Source of the DNA: an uncultured Anaerolineae bacterium
GTDB lineage: Bacteria > Chloroflexota > Anaerolineae > Promineifilales > Promineifilaceae
NCBI GenBank assembly: GCA_937943625.1
Contig: CALEAD010000029.1
Location: 1 to 45,113 of the forward strand
DNA: 45,113 nt
Reading direction: 5' to 3'
Below the pieces are notes generated by a model. It was not told the DNA's origin, ran no database searches, and worked only from the letters and a program-made list of their open reading frames with translations. Position numbers and translations under genes: made by a program. Shown piece after piece: positions 26,760 to 34,596 of the stretch. Each line of letters starts with the position of its first letter. The stretch's first letter is position 1.

Positions 26760-26800
26760 GATGATTAGCGGTCTGCGGTCAGCCGTCAGCGGTCACTCAC
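26760..26800. repeat. GCGGTC-word repeat upstream of the class A PBP
   Basis: A short quasi-palindrome of tandem words gcggtctgcggtcagccgtc followed by agcggtcac, 15 bases before the PBP start. The same vocabulary occurs at 23900-23970 behind the gene, and in the repeats beside ftsW and the GNAT gene. Confidence 0.5.
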
Positions 26801-26886
26801 CCTCTCTGATTAGTATAAACCATCTCACGCCAAGCAAACTACGCGCAAAGGGGACGGAATGGGGACGAAAGGGGAACGGCATAACG

Positions 26887-26924
26887 AAAAAGACCTGACA
26901 GATTACGAGAACCTGTCAGGTCTT
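26887..26924 (-). terminator. Intrinsic terminator of the LysM protein gene
   Basis: Perfect 12-bp arms aagacctgacag (26890-26901) and ctgtcaggtctt (26913-26924). In the minus direction the stem continues into TTTTTCGTTAT. It lies 18 bases beyond the stop codon at 26943-26945. Confidence 0.9.
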
Positions 26925-26942
26925 GTCGTTTCAGGCCACGAA

Positions 26943-28541
26943 TCAGGCGCGGCGCAGCATCACAACGCCAATGCCGGCCAGCAACACCAACAGCACAGCA
27001 CCGCCAATGATAAAGAGAGCAATGTTCGATGCGGCTGCGGGGGAGGTTGCAGCTACGGTGTTGGTTGTGTTGGCAACAACGACTGTTTCTCCTGTAGTGG
27101 CGGCTTCATTGACCGCAGCAACTTGCTGCACGGGCGCAGCTTCCTGGGCGCCAAAACTGACAGAGACGCGCAGGCCGCCTGCCAATGCCACCGCCCAATG
27201 ATCGGCCGTTGAGCTACGGTAATTGGCTGGCGGGTAGAAGCGCACCTGGTACGTGTCCGTCTCCAGGCCAGTGAAGCATTGCTCGGCCTGCATACCATCT
27301 GTTACCGTCGTTACCACTGTCTGGTTGGCGCGTGAAATGGAAAGCGCCGCATCAGCCAGCAGGCTGTCTGTGCCCGGCTCGAACACCCCATTGCCGTTGG
27401 CGTCTACAAATGCGGATACGCACAGGGTGGCTCCTTCAGACTGGGTTGTGGCCGGAGCGGGAGCGGGGGCAACGGCCGTTTCCGTTTCTGCGGCTGTTTC
27501 AGCTTCAGCGGCCGCTTCTTCCGTAGGTTCGGGCGTGGGTTCTGGTGTCGGCAGCATGACACCCGGTTCAACAACCAGGATTTCCTGTCCAATCGTCAGG
27601 AAAGCCGGGTTGTTGTTCAAAGCCTGCACCTTTGCCAGCGCCTCTGCGGGAGGCAGCTTCATCATGTCGGCATAGCGAATCGCAATCGTCCAAAGCGAAT
27701 CGCCAGACTGCACCACATGCACCACCGAGCCGTCGGCGCGGGGAGTGGCCAGGGGCAGCAGCACAGGCGCAGCGGCAGGGGCCACACCGCCACCAGCGCT
27801 TGCGCCGCCGCCAGAGCCACCGCCCACCGGCGCAGTAGCATTCAGGGCATAAAGGCCAACCGTGTCAATGAAAAAGCCATTGTTGCCATGTGGATAAGTG
27901 CCTTTCACCTCAATCCAGACAGTCATATCGGCCTGGGTTGCCGTGAATTCATAGGCGAAAATGCCGTATTGACCATAACTGCTGGCAAACCAACCTGAAT
28001 AGGCAATGGCCGCCTCGTCACGCCAACTGGCGCCCACAGGACTGGCTCCCAGGCGCACCTGGCCATGCGTGGGGTCGGTGGGGTACACTTTACGGCCGTC
28101 CCAATCATAGATGTCCGTGTAAACAGGAGCTACAAGCTGGTAACGTCGCCCTACCTCCAAGCCGGTCACGTCTTGTGAAAGCGCGGCATACATCGGCGTC
28201 CAGCTCTTGAATATCTTCAAGGTGTAGATACCATCACGCCAGAAAATCTCTTCGCCAACGGGAATACCCCCCCTGGCGTTCCACACGACCGTCTCCGGGC
28301 GACGGGCAGGCAGGCCGTTGTAGGCATCAGAAAAGGCAACGCCATCTACCCAGTGCATACGCCAGCCATTGGGTACGGTAATCTCGGCAATGCCGCCCTG
28401 GTTATAATGTCCTTCCTCAAAGCCTGGGTTGACCAGCAAGTTTGGCCCCTGCTGCGCCACTGCAGGCAACACACCAAACAAGAGGGCAACTGTCATCAGC
28501 AAGCCCATTGTAAACAAGGCTAAGTTTCTCTTCCACAACAT
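26943..28541 (-). CDS. Secreted LysM-domain surface protein with C-terminal anchor
   Basis: About 532 residues. A signal peptide (residues 1-30, ending AVAQQ) is followed by a beta-sandwich region beginning LLVNPGFEEG, typical of carbohydrate-binding-like modules. After a Gly/Ala linker comes a LysM domain (VVHVVQSGDSLWTIAIRY, about 278-328) that should bind peptidoglycan. Next are a Pro/Thr/Glu-rich stretch, an SdrD/Cna-B-like domain (CVSAFVDANGNGVFEPGTDS) and a final membrane helix with an Arg-Arg tail. This suggests a wall-bound protein anchored in the membrane. ATG at 28541 is chosen because GGAGG lies eight bases upstream. Exact role unknown. Confidence 0.8.
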   Translation of the reverse strand: MLWKRNLALFTMGLLMTVALLFGVLPAVAQQGPNLLVNPGFEEGHYNQGGIAEITVPNGWRMHWVDGVAFSDAYNGLPARRPETVVWNARGGIPVGEEIFWRDGIYTLKIFKSWTPMYAALSQDVTGLEVGRRYQLVAPVYTDIYDWDGRKVYPTDPTHGQVRLGASPVGASWRDEAAIAYSGWFASSYGQYGIFAYEFTATQADMTVWIEVKGTYPHGNNGFFIDTVGLYALNATAPVGGGSGGGASAGGGVAPAAAPVLLPLATPRADGSVVHVVQSGDSLWTIAIRYADMMKLPPAEALAKVQALNNNPAFLTIGQEILVVEPGVMLPTPEPTPEPTEEAAAEAETAAETETAVAPAPAPATTQSEGATLCVSAFVDANGNGVFEPGTDSLLADAALSISRANQTVVTTVTDGMQAEQCFTGLETDTYQVRFYPPANYRSSTADHWAVALAGGLRVSVSFGAQEAAPVQQVAAVNEAATTGETVVVANTTNTVAATSPAAASNIALFIIGGAVLLVLLAGIGVVMLRRA

Positions 28542-28830
28542 GCTTTTTTCCTCCACAGGGAAATTTAGATTATGGCTAACCCCTGCTTTACAGCCGCAGG
28601 TAACCGTTTGTCAGTTACCCTACTTGCAAAAAAGCGCTATTTTGTTTGCGCCTTAACCGGCAAAAATTCTATCATAGTTTTTGCTTCTCACCACAAGGCG
28701 CCAACTAACCCTGTTTTTCGGGACAAAATTCTTAACGAGAGCTTAAACAAGAGTCGTCAATAGGGAAGAATGGGAATTGTCAACCAGAGGTAAAAGATTA
28801 ACCATTTCTAATCTCCCATTTCAATCTCTC

Positions 28831-30345
28831 TTATCGATTTCTGTGGCGCCATATGAGCCACAGCGGCAGCAAGGTGAACGCCTCGGTGAGGAAGAGCAGA
28901 GGCAGATTGCCCCAGTTGGGCAGCAACACGCGCCAGAAGGTGCGCCAGTTGTCTGGGTGGGCCACCATGCGGTTTAGCTGCGCCAGGTCAAGGGTGTAGT
29001 TATAGGAAAAGCCGATGTGCAGCAGCATGTTGCGCACAGACAGGAAAAAGAGAGCAAACACGGCCGTTTGTAGCAGCACTGCGCCCATGTGATACGGCCG
29101 TTGCCCCACCCACTCCAACGTATAGGCCAGGGGGATGGCCAGCAGCGAGTAGAAGGGAACCAGGTAACGGCCGTCTGCGGTGAATCCGTGCGCCGTGTAG
29201 TGTGTGGCGAAGAGGAGTAGATAGGTGAGGAAAACGGCTGTTGTCAGCACCATCTCTCGCCCGCACCGCCGCGCATATCCATAAAAGCCGGGCAGCGCCA
29301 GTAGCAGCAGCGGCGAAAGCAAAAATATCCCCTGGTTATAGCAAGGGCCACTGCACCAGCCGCCGCTTTCGCCAAAGAAAAGCATTGCCTTCAGTCCGGG
29401 CCACAGGGGCGTGCTAAAGGTGCTGGCAAAATCGCCCGCCCAGGGATAGTTAAGTGCATAAGCGTAAGAGAGGGTAAACGGGCTGCCAAAGTTGGTCTGG
29501 TCGTAGTAGGCCAGAAAAGCGGCAGGCAGCAACCCGGCCAGGGTGAAGGGCAACAGGGTAGCAACAGCCATATTCAGGCGTGCGCGGGCAGTGGGCTGTG
29601 TGCGCAGCAACGGCCGTATGCCCCACAGCAGCAAATATCCCCCCAGCAGCAGCACCAACAGCACATTGGCATACTCCACCACCACCGACCAGCCAAGCAG
29701 CAATCCCAGCAGCCCGTAGCGCCGCCACGAGGGGGCTGGCTGGCGTGTCAACCCCAGGGTCAGGTAAACGCTTGAAAATACCAGAAAGGACGAGAGGGCA
29801 TGAGAAAATAACACGCTGCTGTACTTCCAGTGGGCCGTGCCTAGTCCCAGCATCAGGCAAGCTAGCCAGGCTGCCGGCGCAGCTACGCCCTGGCGGCACA
29901 GCATCAGATAGAGTAGCGCTAGCGTGCCCGCGCCCGCCCACGCTGGCAGCAGCAGCACGTATAGCAGGAATGGGTTGTCGGCATCGTGACGCGACGGCAG
30001 CGGCGTCAGGGGAGGAGGTAGAATCTCTCCGAGAAAATAAAAAGGCGTGGCAGTGACGGCCGTTCCTGGTGGGCGATCACTGTACAAACGGCCGTTATAA
30101 ATCGCCACATCATTTCCCTCGGCATAATCATCAAACGGCCCCAGGGCAAAGCTACGCTCGCTCAACAGCGCTCGCGTCAGCGCATAATGACTGCCATCAT
30201 TGCTGCTGGTAATGCCCGACGCCGTGGCAAAATAAAGCGCCGCAAAGAGCAAAAACAAAAGCGAAGCAGCAGGATCAACCACCTCGACAAACGCCGTCCA
30301 CTTTCCCGTTTGCCTGCCCTTCCCCTCATCTTTCACCCTTCTCAT
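28831..30345 (-). CDS. GT-C-like multispanning membrane protein
   Basis: 504 residues, ten or more hydrophobic helices. The first outside loop carries SSNDGSHYALTRALL and later YSDRPPGTAV, the charged-loop arrangement seen in lipid-phosphate-sugar-dependent glycosyltransferases (GT-C/PMT-like). FTADGRYLVPFYSLLAIPLAY near the C terminus is also common in that group. The likely job is transfer of a sugar to an extracytoplasmic acceptor, but acceptor and donor cannot be told. The ATG overlaps the proC stop (ATGA), so it is translated with proC. Confidence 0.6.
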   Translation of the reverse strand: MRRVKDEGKGRQTGKWTAFVEVVDPAASLLFLLFAALYFATASGITSSNDGSHYALTRALLSERSFALGPFDDYAEGNDVAIYNGRLYSDRPPGTAVTATPFYFLGEILPPPLTPLPSRHDADNPFLLYVLLLPAWAGAGTLALLYLMLCRQGVAAPAAWLACLMLGLGTAHWKYSSVLFSHALSSFLVFSSVYLTLGLTRQPAPSWRRYGLLGLLLGWSVVVEYANVLLVLLLGGYLLLWGIRPLLRTQPTARARLNMAVATLLPFTLAGLLPAAFLAYYDQTNFGSPFTLSYAYALNYPWAGDFASTFSTPLWPGLKAMLFFGESGGWCSGPCYNQGIFLLSPLLLLALPGFYGYARRCGREMVLTTAVFLTYLLLFATHYTAHGFTADGRYLVPFYSLLAIPLAYTLEWVGQRPYHMGAVLLQTAVFALFFLSVRNMLLHIGFSYNYTLDLAQLNRMVAHPDNWRTFWRVLLPNWGNLPLLFLTEAFTLLPLWLIWRHRNR

Positions 30346-31181
30346 TGCGCCAGGTGCTCTTCTTTCTGGCCACGCCCCAGCTCCACCGAGCGCTCATAAG
30401 CGGCCCAAATGCCGCGCGAGAGCACCGTGCGCAGGCCACCCTTCTCCAAGTGGTACAGCGCCGAGGCAGTCGTGCCGCCCGGCGACGTGACCTGATTGCG
30501 CAGTTCTGCCACGTGCTTGCCCGACTGCGCCGCATACTCCACCGACCCCCGCATCGTCTGAAAGACCAGTTTGGTGGCAATGTGGCGCGAAAAGCCCAGG
30601 TGCACCCCGGCATCAATCATCGCCTCCATCACCAAAAAGACGTAGGCCGGGCCAGTGCCGCTTAGCGCCGTGGCCATATCCAGGTAGCGCTCATCGTCCA
30701 TGTAAATTTCTTCGCCAAGCGAGCCGAGAATGGCCTGCGCTTGCTGCTTGTGTGCTTCGTCTACCTCTGGCGTGGCTGTCCACACGGTGATGCCCTGGCC
30801 AATCTGCGCCGGCGTGTTAGGCATGGCGCGCACGACAGCCGCGTGCGCGGCGCCGTTTGCCAGTCTGGTGATGGGCGTGCCCGCAAGAATGGAAATCAAC
30901 AAATCCCGTCGCCGCAAATGGCCGCGAATGTCCGGCAGCACTTTGTCTAGTGACTGCGGCTTGATGGAGAGCACCACCACCTGCCCGGCTTCGGCCGCTT
31001 CGCTGTTTTTGGCGGTGACGTGAATGGCATACTGCTCTTTCATGTAGGTTAATCGCTCGGCCCAGGGGTCAGAAGCAATGATTTGCGCTGGCGTGACGAT
31101 GTTTTGGCTGAGCAGGCCGCGAATCATGGCCTCGCCCATCACGCCTGCGCCAATGAAGGCAATGGTTTGGTCTACGAACAT
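30342..31181 (-). CDS. proC: Pyrroline-5-carboxylate reductase
   Basis: 279 residues. Last step of proline synthesis, reducing pyrroline-5-carboxylate with NAD(P)H. The Rossmann start TIAFIGAGVMGEAMIRGLL, SIKPQSLDKVL, RAMPNTPAQIGQG, and the C-terminal signature SGTGPAYVFLVMEAMIDAGVHLGF with TSPGGTTASALY are all there. ATG at 31181 is preceded by GAGGAG at good spacing; the open frame upstream to 31256 is disregarded. A perfect 11-bp GC-rich hairpin (31206-31235) stands just upstream. Confidence 0.95.
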   Translation of the reverse strand: MFVDQTIAFIGAGVMGEAMIRGLLSQNIVTPAQIIASDPWAERLTYMKEQYAIHVTAKNSEAAEAGQVVVLSIKPQSLDKVLPDIRGHLRRRDLLISILAGTPITRLANGAAHAAVVRAMPNTPAQIGQGITVWTATPEVDEAHKQQAQAILGSLGEEIYMDDERYLDMATALSGTGPAYVFLVMEAMIDAGVHLGFSRHIATKLVFQTMRGSVEYAAQSGKHVAELRNQVTSPGGTTASALYHLEKGGLRTVLSRGIWAAYERSVELGRGQKEEHLAQ

Positions 31182-31205
31182 AAAAAGTCTCCTCGGAAAA
31201 TGAGC

Positions 31206-31235
31206 GCCGACGGCGGTCGGCGGTCCGCCGTCGGC
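31206..31235. repeat. Perfect 11-bp GC-rich hairpin upstream of proC
   Basis: Arms gccgacggcgg (31206-31216) and ccgccgtcggc (31225-31235) around an eight-base loop tcggcggt. Built from the same GCGGTC vocabulary as the other intergenic palindromes. It lies about 25 bases before the proC start codon, so it could either end upstream transcripts or form in the proC leader. Confidence 0.65.
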
Positions 31236-31409
31236 CAGTGTAATCCAGGTTGCCAAACCTGGTTGGCAGGCACGGGCTCGGTAACCTGTGTTACATTTTC
31301 ATTTATCGTCGTGTGCCCCGCTCATGGGGAACCCCAAAGTAAATTTCGGATTTGGGGTTTGGGATTTCGGATTTACGGGACAAACATGACCCGTCACCCC
31401 GTTACCCCC

Positions 31410-32534
31410 TCACCCCCGCAACTGCTCACGGCGCAGAGTAACGGCCGTTAGCTGCTTCAGGTCTACTGCCACGCCCAAACCAAGGCCGGTGGGCACGGTG
31501 ATAGTGCTGTCTTCGGAGTTCAGGGAAAAGGGTGGGGTGATGTCGGGCACGTAGTAGCGGTCGGTGGCGGAGATGTCGCCGGGCAGGTTGAAGCCGGGCA
31601 GGGAGGCCAAAGCCAGCTGCGCCGCACGGCCGATCCCCGTTTCCAACATGCCGCCCACCCACAGACCCAGCCCCGCCTGCACACCCAGGTCGTGAATGCG
31701 GCGCGCCTCGGCCCAGCCGCCGACGCGGGAAGGCTTGATGTTGATGATGTCGCAGGCGCCCAGGGCAACGGCCGTGCGCGCATGGTCGGCGGAGTGAATG
31801 CTCTCATCCAGGCAGAGGGGGGTCTGGATGAGCGGGCGCAGCTGGCTATGGTCATAGATGTCTTCATAGCCCAGCGGCTGCTCCAGCATCAGCAAGTTGA
31901 GGTCGTCAAGCTGTTGGAAGAGGGCGGCGTCGGCCAGGGTATAGGCGGAGTTGGCATCCAGCATGATGGGCAGGTCGGGGAAGGCAGCGCGGGCAGCGCG
32001 GGCCAGGGCCACGTCGTGACCCGGCTTGATCTTGAGTTTGATACGGCCGTATCCCTGCGCCACGTACCCCTCAATCACGCCCAGCGTCTCCATGATAGTC
32101 GGCTGAATACCAATGCTGACCCCCACCTTCACACGCGAGCGCGGGCCAGCCGCATAAGGCGCGGCCAGCTTTTGCGCCAATGAACGGCCATCGCGCTGCG
32201 CCGTCAGGTCCCAGGCTGCCTGTTCCAGCCCTGCCTTCGCCAGGGGATGGCCACGTACCGGCTTGAACCAGGCAGCCAACTGCTCCGGCTCTTGCAAATC
32301 CTGCGCCAGCATGGCCGGAACGAGAAAGTCGCGCAGGATGTGCCAGGCGGTGTGCACCGTTTCGTAGCTGTAGCCGGGGTCGTTGGTGGCCACGCATTCA
32401 CCCCAGCCGACTAACCCTTCGCTGTGCAGCGCCACAATGATGCAGTCGCGCTGCCGCTGGGAGCCAAAGCTGGTAGTGAAGTCGCTCACCAGGGGCATGC
32501 TGATGTGGATAAGATCAATGCGCTCAATTTTCAT
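31410..32534 (-). CDS. Enolase-superfamily enzyme, o-succinylbenzoate synthase / N-succinylamino acid racemase type
   Basis: 374 residues from ATG at 32534. The muconate-lactonising barrel has the two acid/base lysines (K168 in RIKLKIKPG and K267 in INIKPSR) and metal ligands D193 (MLDAN), E218 (LEQP) and D243 (CLDES). GGMLETGIGRAA is the specificity loop of the NSAR/OSBS subgroup. Members either make o-succinylbenzoate for menaquinone or racemise N-succinylamino acids. No other men gene is in the window, whereas a GNAT acyltransferase is 4 kb away, which favours racemase. Sequence alone does not decide. Confidence 0.8.
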   Translation of the reverse strand: MKIERIDLIHISMPLVSDFTTSFGSQRQRDCIIVALHSEGLVGWGECVATNDPGYSYETVHTAWHILRDFLVPAMLAQDLQEPEQLAAWFKPVRGHPLAKAGLEQAAWDLTAQRDGRSLAQKLAAPYAAGPRSRVKVGVSIGIQPTIMETLGVIEGYVAQGYGRIKLKIKPGHDVALARAARAAFPDLPIMLDANSAYTLADAALFQQLDDLNLLMLEQPLGYEDIYDHSQLRPLIQTPLCLDESIHSADHARTAVALGACDIINIKPSRVGGWAEARRIHDLGVQAGLGLWVGGMLETGIGRAAQLALASLPGFNLPGDISATDRYYVPDITPPFSLNSEDSTITVPTGLGLGVAVDLKQLTAVTLRREQLRG

Positions 32535-32574
32535 GAGCGTTATTGTAACGCAAAGTGGGGAAAAGAGGGGGATT

Positions 32575-32628
32575 AGAGACTGGAGATTGGAGATTGGCAA
32601 TTTTGCAAATCTCCCACCTCCAGTCTCT
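32575..32628. repeat. Long bulged hairpin between the copper cassette and the enolase-family gene
   Basis: Outer arms agagactggag (32575-32585) and ctccagtctct (32618-32628), 11 perfect pairs. Inner arms ggagatt (32589-32595) and aatctcc (32608-32614). The word ctccagtctc also occurs near 15270 and 37711. It may act as a terminator for the PCuAC transcript although no T-run follows. Confidence 0.55.
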
Positions 32629-32638
32629 GGTCGTTATG

Positions 32639-33124
32639 TTAACCGCCGCCGTGCTGCATGCCGGGCATATTGGCGGGCATTTCGGCGCTGTCGCGGATTT
32701 CGGCTGTTACTTCCATTGTGCCTGCTTTCTCAAATTGCAGCGTCAGGGGAATGGTGTCGCCAATCATAAATTCCTGCTGCTTGTTAATACACATCACGTG
32801 CAAACCACCTACTTTTAGTTCCACCGTTTGCCCCTTGGGCAGCGGGATGTAGCCGTCGGGCACCTGACGCATGCCCATCACGTCGTTTTCACGCATGTAC
32901 ATCTCGTGCAGTTCGACGGTAGCGCAGGCAGCGGCGCTGGCGCTGAGCAGCTTGTCGTCCTGGCCAGTGTTGTTGGTGATGGTCATGTAAAAGGCGCCGT
33001 TGGCGGCAGCCGCCGGGGAAGTACGCCCCCAGGCGTTGGTCACTTCCATCTTGCCGGACCCACCGCACGCCGCCAGGAAAACGGCCGTGGCCCACAGCAA
33101 ATAAATTAACTTTCTTACTCTCAT
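32639..33124 (-). CDS. PCuAC-family periplasmic copper chaperone (lipoprotein)
   Basis: 161 residues. A lipoprotein signal ends at the lipobox LAAC (C20). The copper site of the family, H(M)-x10-M-x~21-H-x-M, is matched by H73 and M85 (LHEMYMRENDVMGM) and H109/M111 (GLHVM). A His/Met-rich tail (MPANMPGMQHGGG) adds possible copper ligands. These proteins pass Cu(I) to SCO1 or directly to the CuA site of cytochrome oxidase. Last gene of a same-strand cassette with SCO1 upstream. Confidence 0.92.
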   Translation of the reverse strand: MRVRKLIYLLWATAVFLAACGGSGKMEVTNAWGRTSPAAAANGAFYMTITNNTGQDDKLLSASAAACATVELHEMYMRENDVMGMRQVPDGYIPLPKGQTVELKVGGLHVMCINKQQEFMIGDTIPLTLQFEKAGTMEVTAEIRDSAEMPANMPGMQHGGG

Positions 33125-33303
33125 ACATTTACTCCTTACATACTATGGAAAATAATGACACAGGGAACGCAAAGAAGAGACCGCGAACGCAGAAAATTGG
33201 TTACATACTGCATTTAGCTTTCTGTCTCTGCTTCACGAACTCCGTATCCTGATTTACGCTTCCAATCGCCAATCATCAGTTTCTATTCTCCAGGTTTCTC
33301 CCT

Positions 33304-33702
33304 CTACTGCCCCACGCGCAGCCGAAACTCCGCCTCATCCCAACGGCCGTCTGGCAGCGTCGCGCGCGCAGTCACAATCCAGTCGCCGGTCATGGTCCAG
33401 ACAAATGGCGTTGTATAGACGCCCCCCACGCCATTCCGCGCGTTGGCCAGCACGGGAACCATGCCGGCGTGCGTCATGTCTCCTTTTATATCAAGTATAG
33501 CGTCATTAACCGGCTGCCCTGCTTCATCCGTGACGCGCAGGCTCATTTCACGATCATTGGCCAACGAGGGGTTGAGCGGGGCAATGAGTTCGATGGTGAG
33601 AACGGCCGTTCCCTGCTCACTACTCTGGCGACAACCTGCCACAACCCCTAAAAGCAGCAAAAACAGCAAGATCAGGCGTCGGTAAAAGCGCATATTCAAC
33701 AT
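33304..33702 (-). CDS. YtkA-like lipoprotein
   Basis: 132 residues. Signal peptide with lipobox (GVVAGC) followed by one beta-sandwich. Landmarks LRVTDEAGQPVNDAILDIKGDMTHAGMVPV and YTTPFVWTMTGDWIVTARATLPDGR match the YtkA/FixH-type domain found beside copper and oxidase-assembly genes. The Met/His-containing DMTHAGM could bind metal. ATG at 33702 has GGAGGAG at ideal spacing; the upstream frame to 33747 is not needed. It lies between SCO1 and PCuAC, so a role in copper delivery is inferred. Confidence 0.75.
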   Translation of the reverse strand: MLNMRFYRRLILLFLLLLGVVAGCRQSSEQGTAVLTIELIAPLNPSLANDREMSLRVTDEAGQPVNDAILDIKGDMTHAGMVPVLANARNGVGGVYTTPFVWTMTGDWIVTARATLPDGRWDEAEFRLRVGQ

Positions 33703-33719
33703 GGCAGCTCCTCCTTCAA

Positions 33720-33822
33720 AAATGAGCGCTGGCCGCCGAGAGGTCACCGCAGGCCACCGATACTGGCCACCGTCTGCGGTCTGCGCTCTACCTTGTAAAA
33801 TGGAACCTGCGTTACGGTTTTA
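33720..33822. repeat. Degenerate member of the GCGGTC palindromic repeat family
   Basis: ggccgccgag, accgcaggccaccg, ccaccgtctgcggtctgcg and ttgtaaaatggaacc appear in the same order as the parts of the ftsW repeats, but with more changes. It lies between the YtkA-like gene and SCO1. Confidence 0.4.
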
Positions 33823-33902
33823 GGGCTGTTGCCCCTGAACTCTCCTTTTTAAGACCTGCTGCGTGAAGAACCCTATTTACCACAACCGCACGCTTCACCC
33901 CC

Positions 33903-34481
33903 CTACCCCCTCCGCAATACATTTTGCAGGTCAGCCTTCATCTGCTCCCGCATCATGCCAAAGGGGAAGGAAAGCCAATACTTACCTTGCTGGTCAATGA
34001 CAAAAACGCGGGCGGTATGGTCAACCAGGTAGCCAGTAGCGGCTGTGCCTTCGTGTCGCTGGTAAAAGACGCCATACTCAGCCGCTATGGCGGCAATTTC
34101 TGCTTCCGTGCCGCTGAGCCCCACAAATGAGGGGTGAAAATGACTCATATATTCCGCCAGTTGTTCCGGCGTATCCCGCTCCGGGTCCACGGTGATCATG
34201 AGCACCTGCACTTTGTCCGCGTCTCGCCCCAGTTCGCGCACAACGTAGCCCAGGTCGGCCAGCGTGCCGGGACAAACGTCGGGGCAAAAGGTGTAGCCAA
34301 AGTAAAGCAGCACCACTTTGCCCGCATAGTCGCTCAGGCTCACCGGGCCGGCAGTGCCAGTCAGGGTAAAGTCAGCTACCTCTTGCGGATTGGGCCACAA
34401 CGTGCCGTAATATTTTGGTTCAGATTGGCACGCTGCCAGCAGCAAAAGTAAGAAGGCAAATAATGGTAAGAGTTGTTTCAT
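33903..34481 (-). CDS. SCO1/SenC copper protein for cytochrome oxidase assembly
   Basis: 192 residues from ATG at 34481. Lipoprotein signal with lipobox LLAAC (C18). Thioredoxin fold with the copper-binding CxxxC (C66/C70 in FGYTFCPDVCPGTL) and the third ligand H155 (YLVDHTARVF). SCO proteins load or reduce the CuA centre of cytochrome c oxidase subunit II. The frame extends 32 codons upstream, but the signal peptide begins MKQLLPLFAF. Its neighbours are the polyferredoxin membrane protein and a YtkA-like lipoprotein on the same strand. Confidence 0.93.
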   Translation of the reverse strand: MKQLLPLFAFLLLLLAACQSEPKYYGTLWPNPQEVADFTLTGTAGPVSLSDYAGKVVLLYFGYTFCPDVCPGTLADLGYVVRELGRDADKVQVLMITVDPERDTPEQLAEYMSHFHPSFVGLSGTEAEIAAIAAEYGVFYQRHEGTAATGYLVDHTARVFVIDQQGKYWLSFPFGMMREQMKADLQNVLRRG

Positions 34482-34596
34482 TGGTCTTTTATCCGTCGTC
34501 GTTGGTGCGTAACCCGTAATTGGTAATCTGTAATCCATGATCCGTAGGCCGTAATTGACTAAACCGGCAAACTGCACACACCTGCATACTCACAGC

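Noticed and set aside
28557..28700. Firm c-di-GMP riboswitch call
   Set aside because: Only scattered words match; the GEMM core order is not met, so it is left as a low-interest finding.
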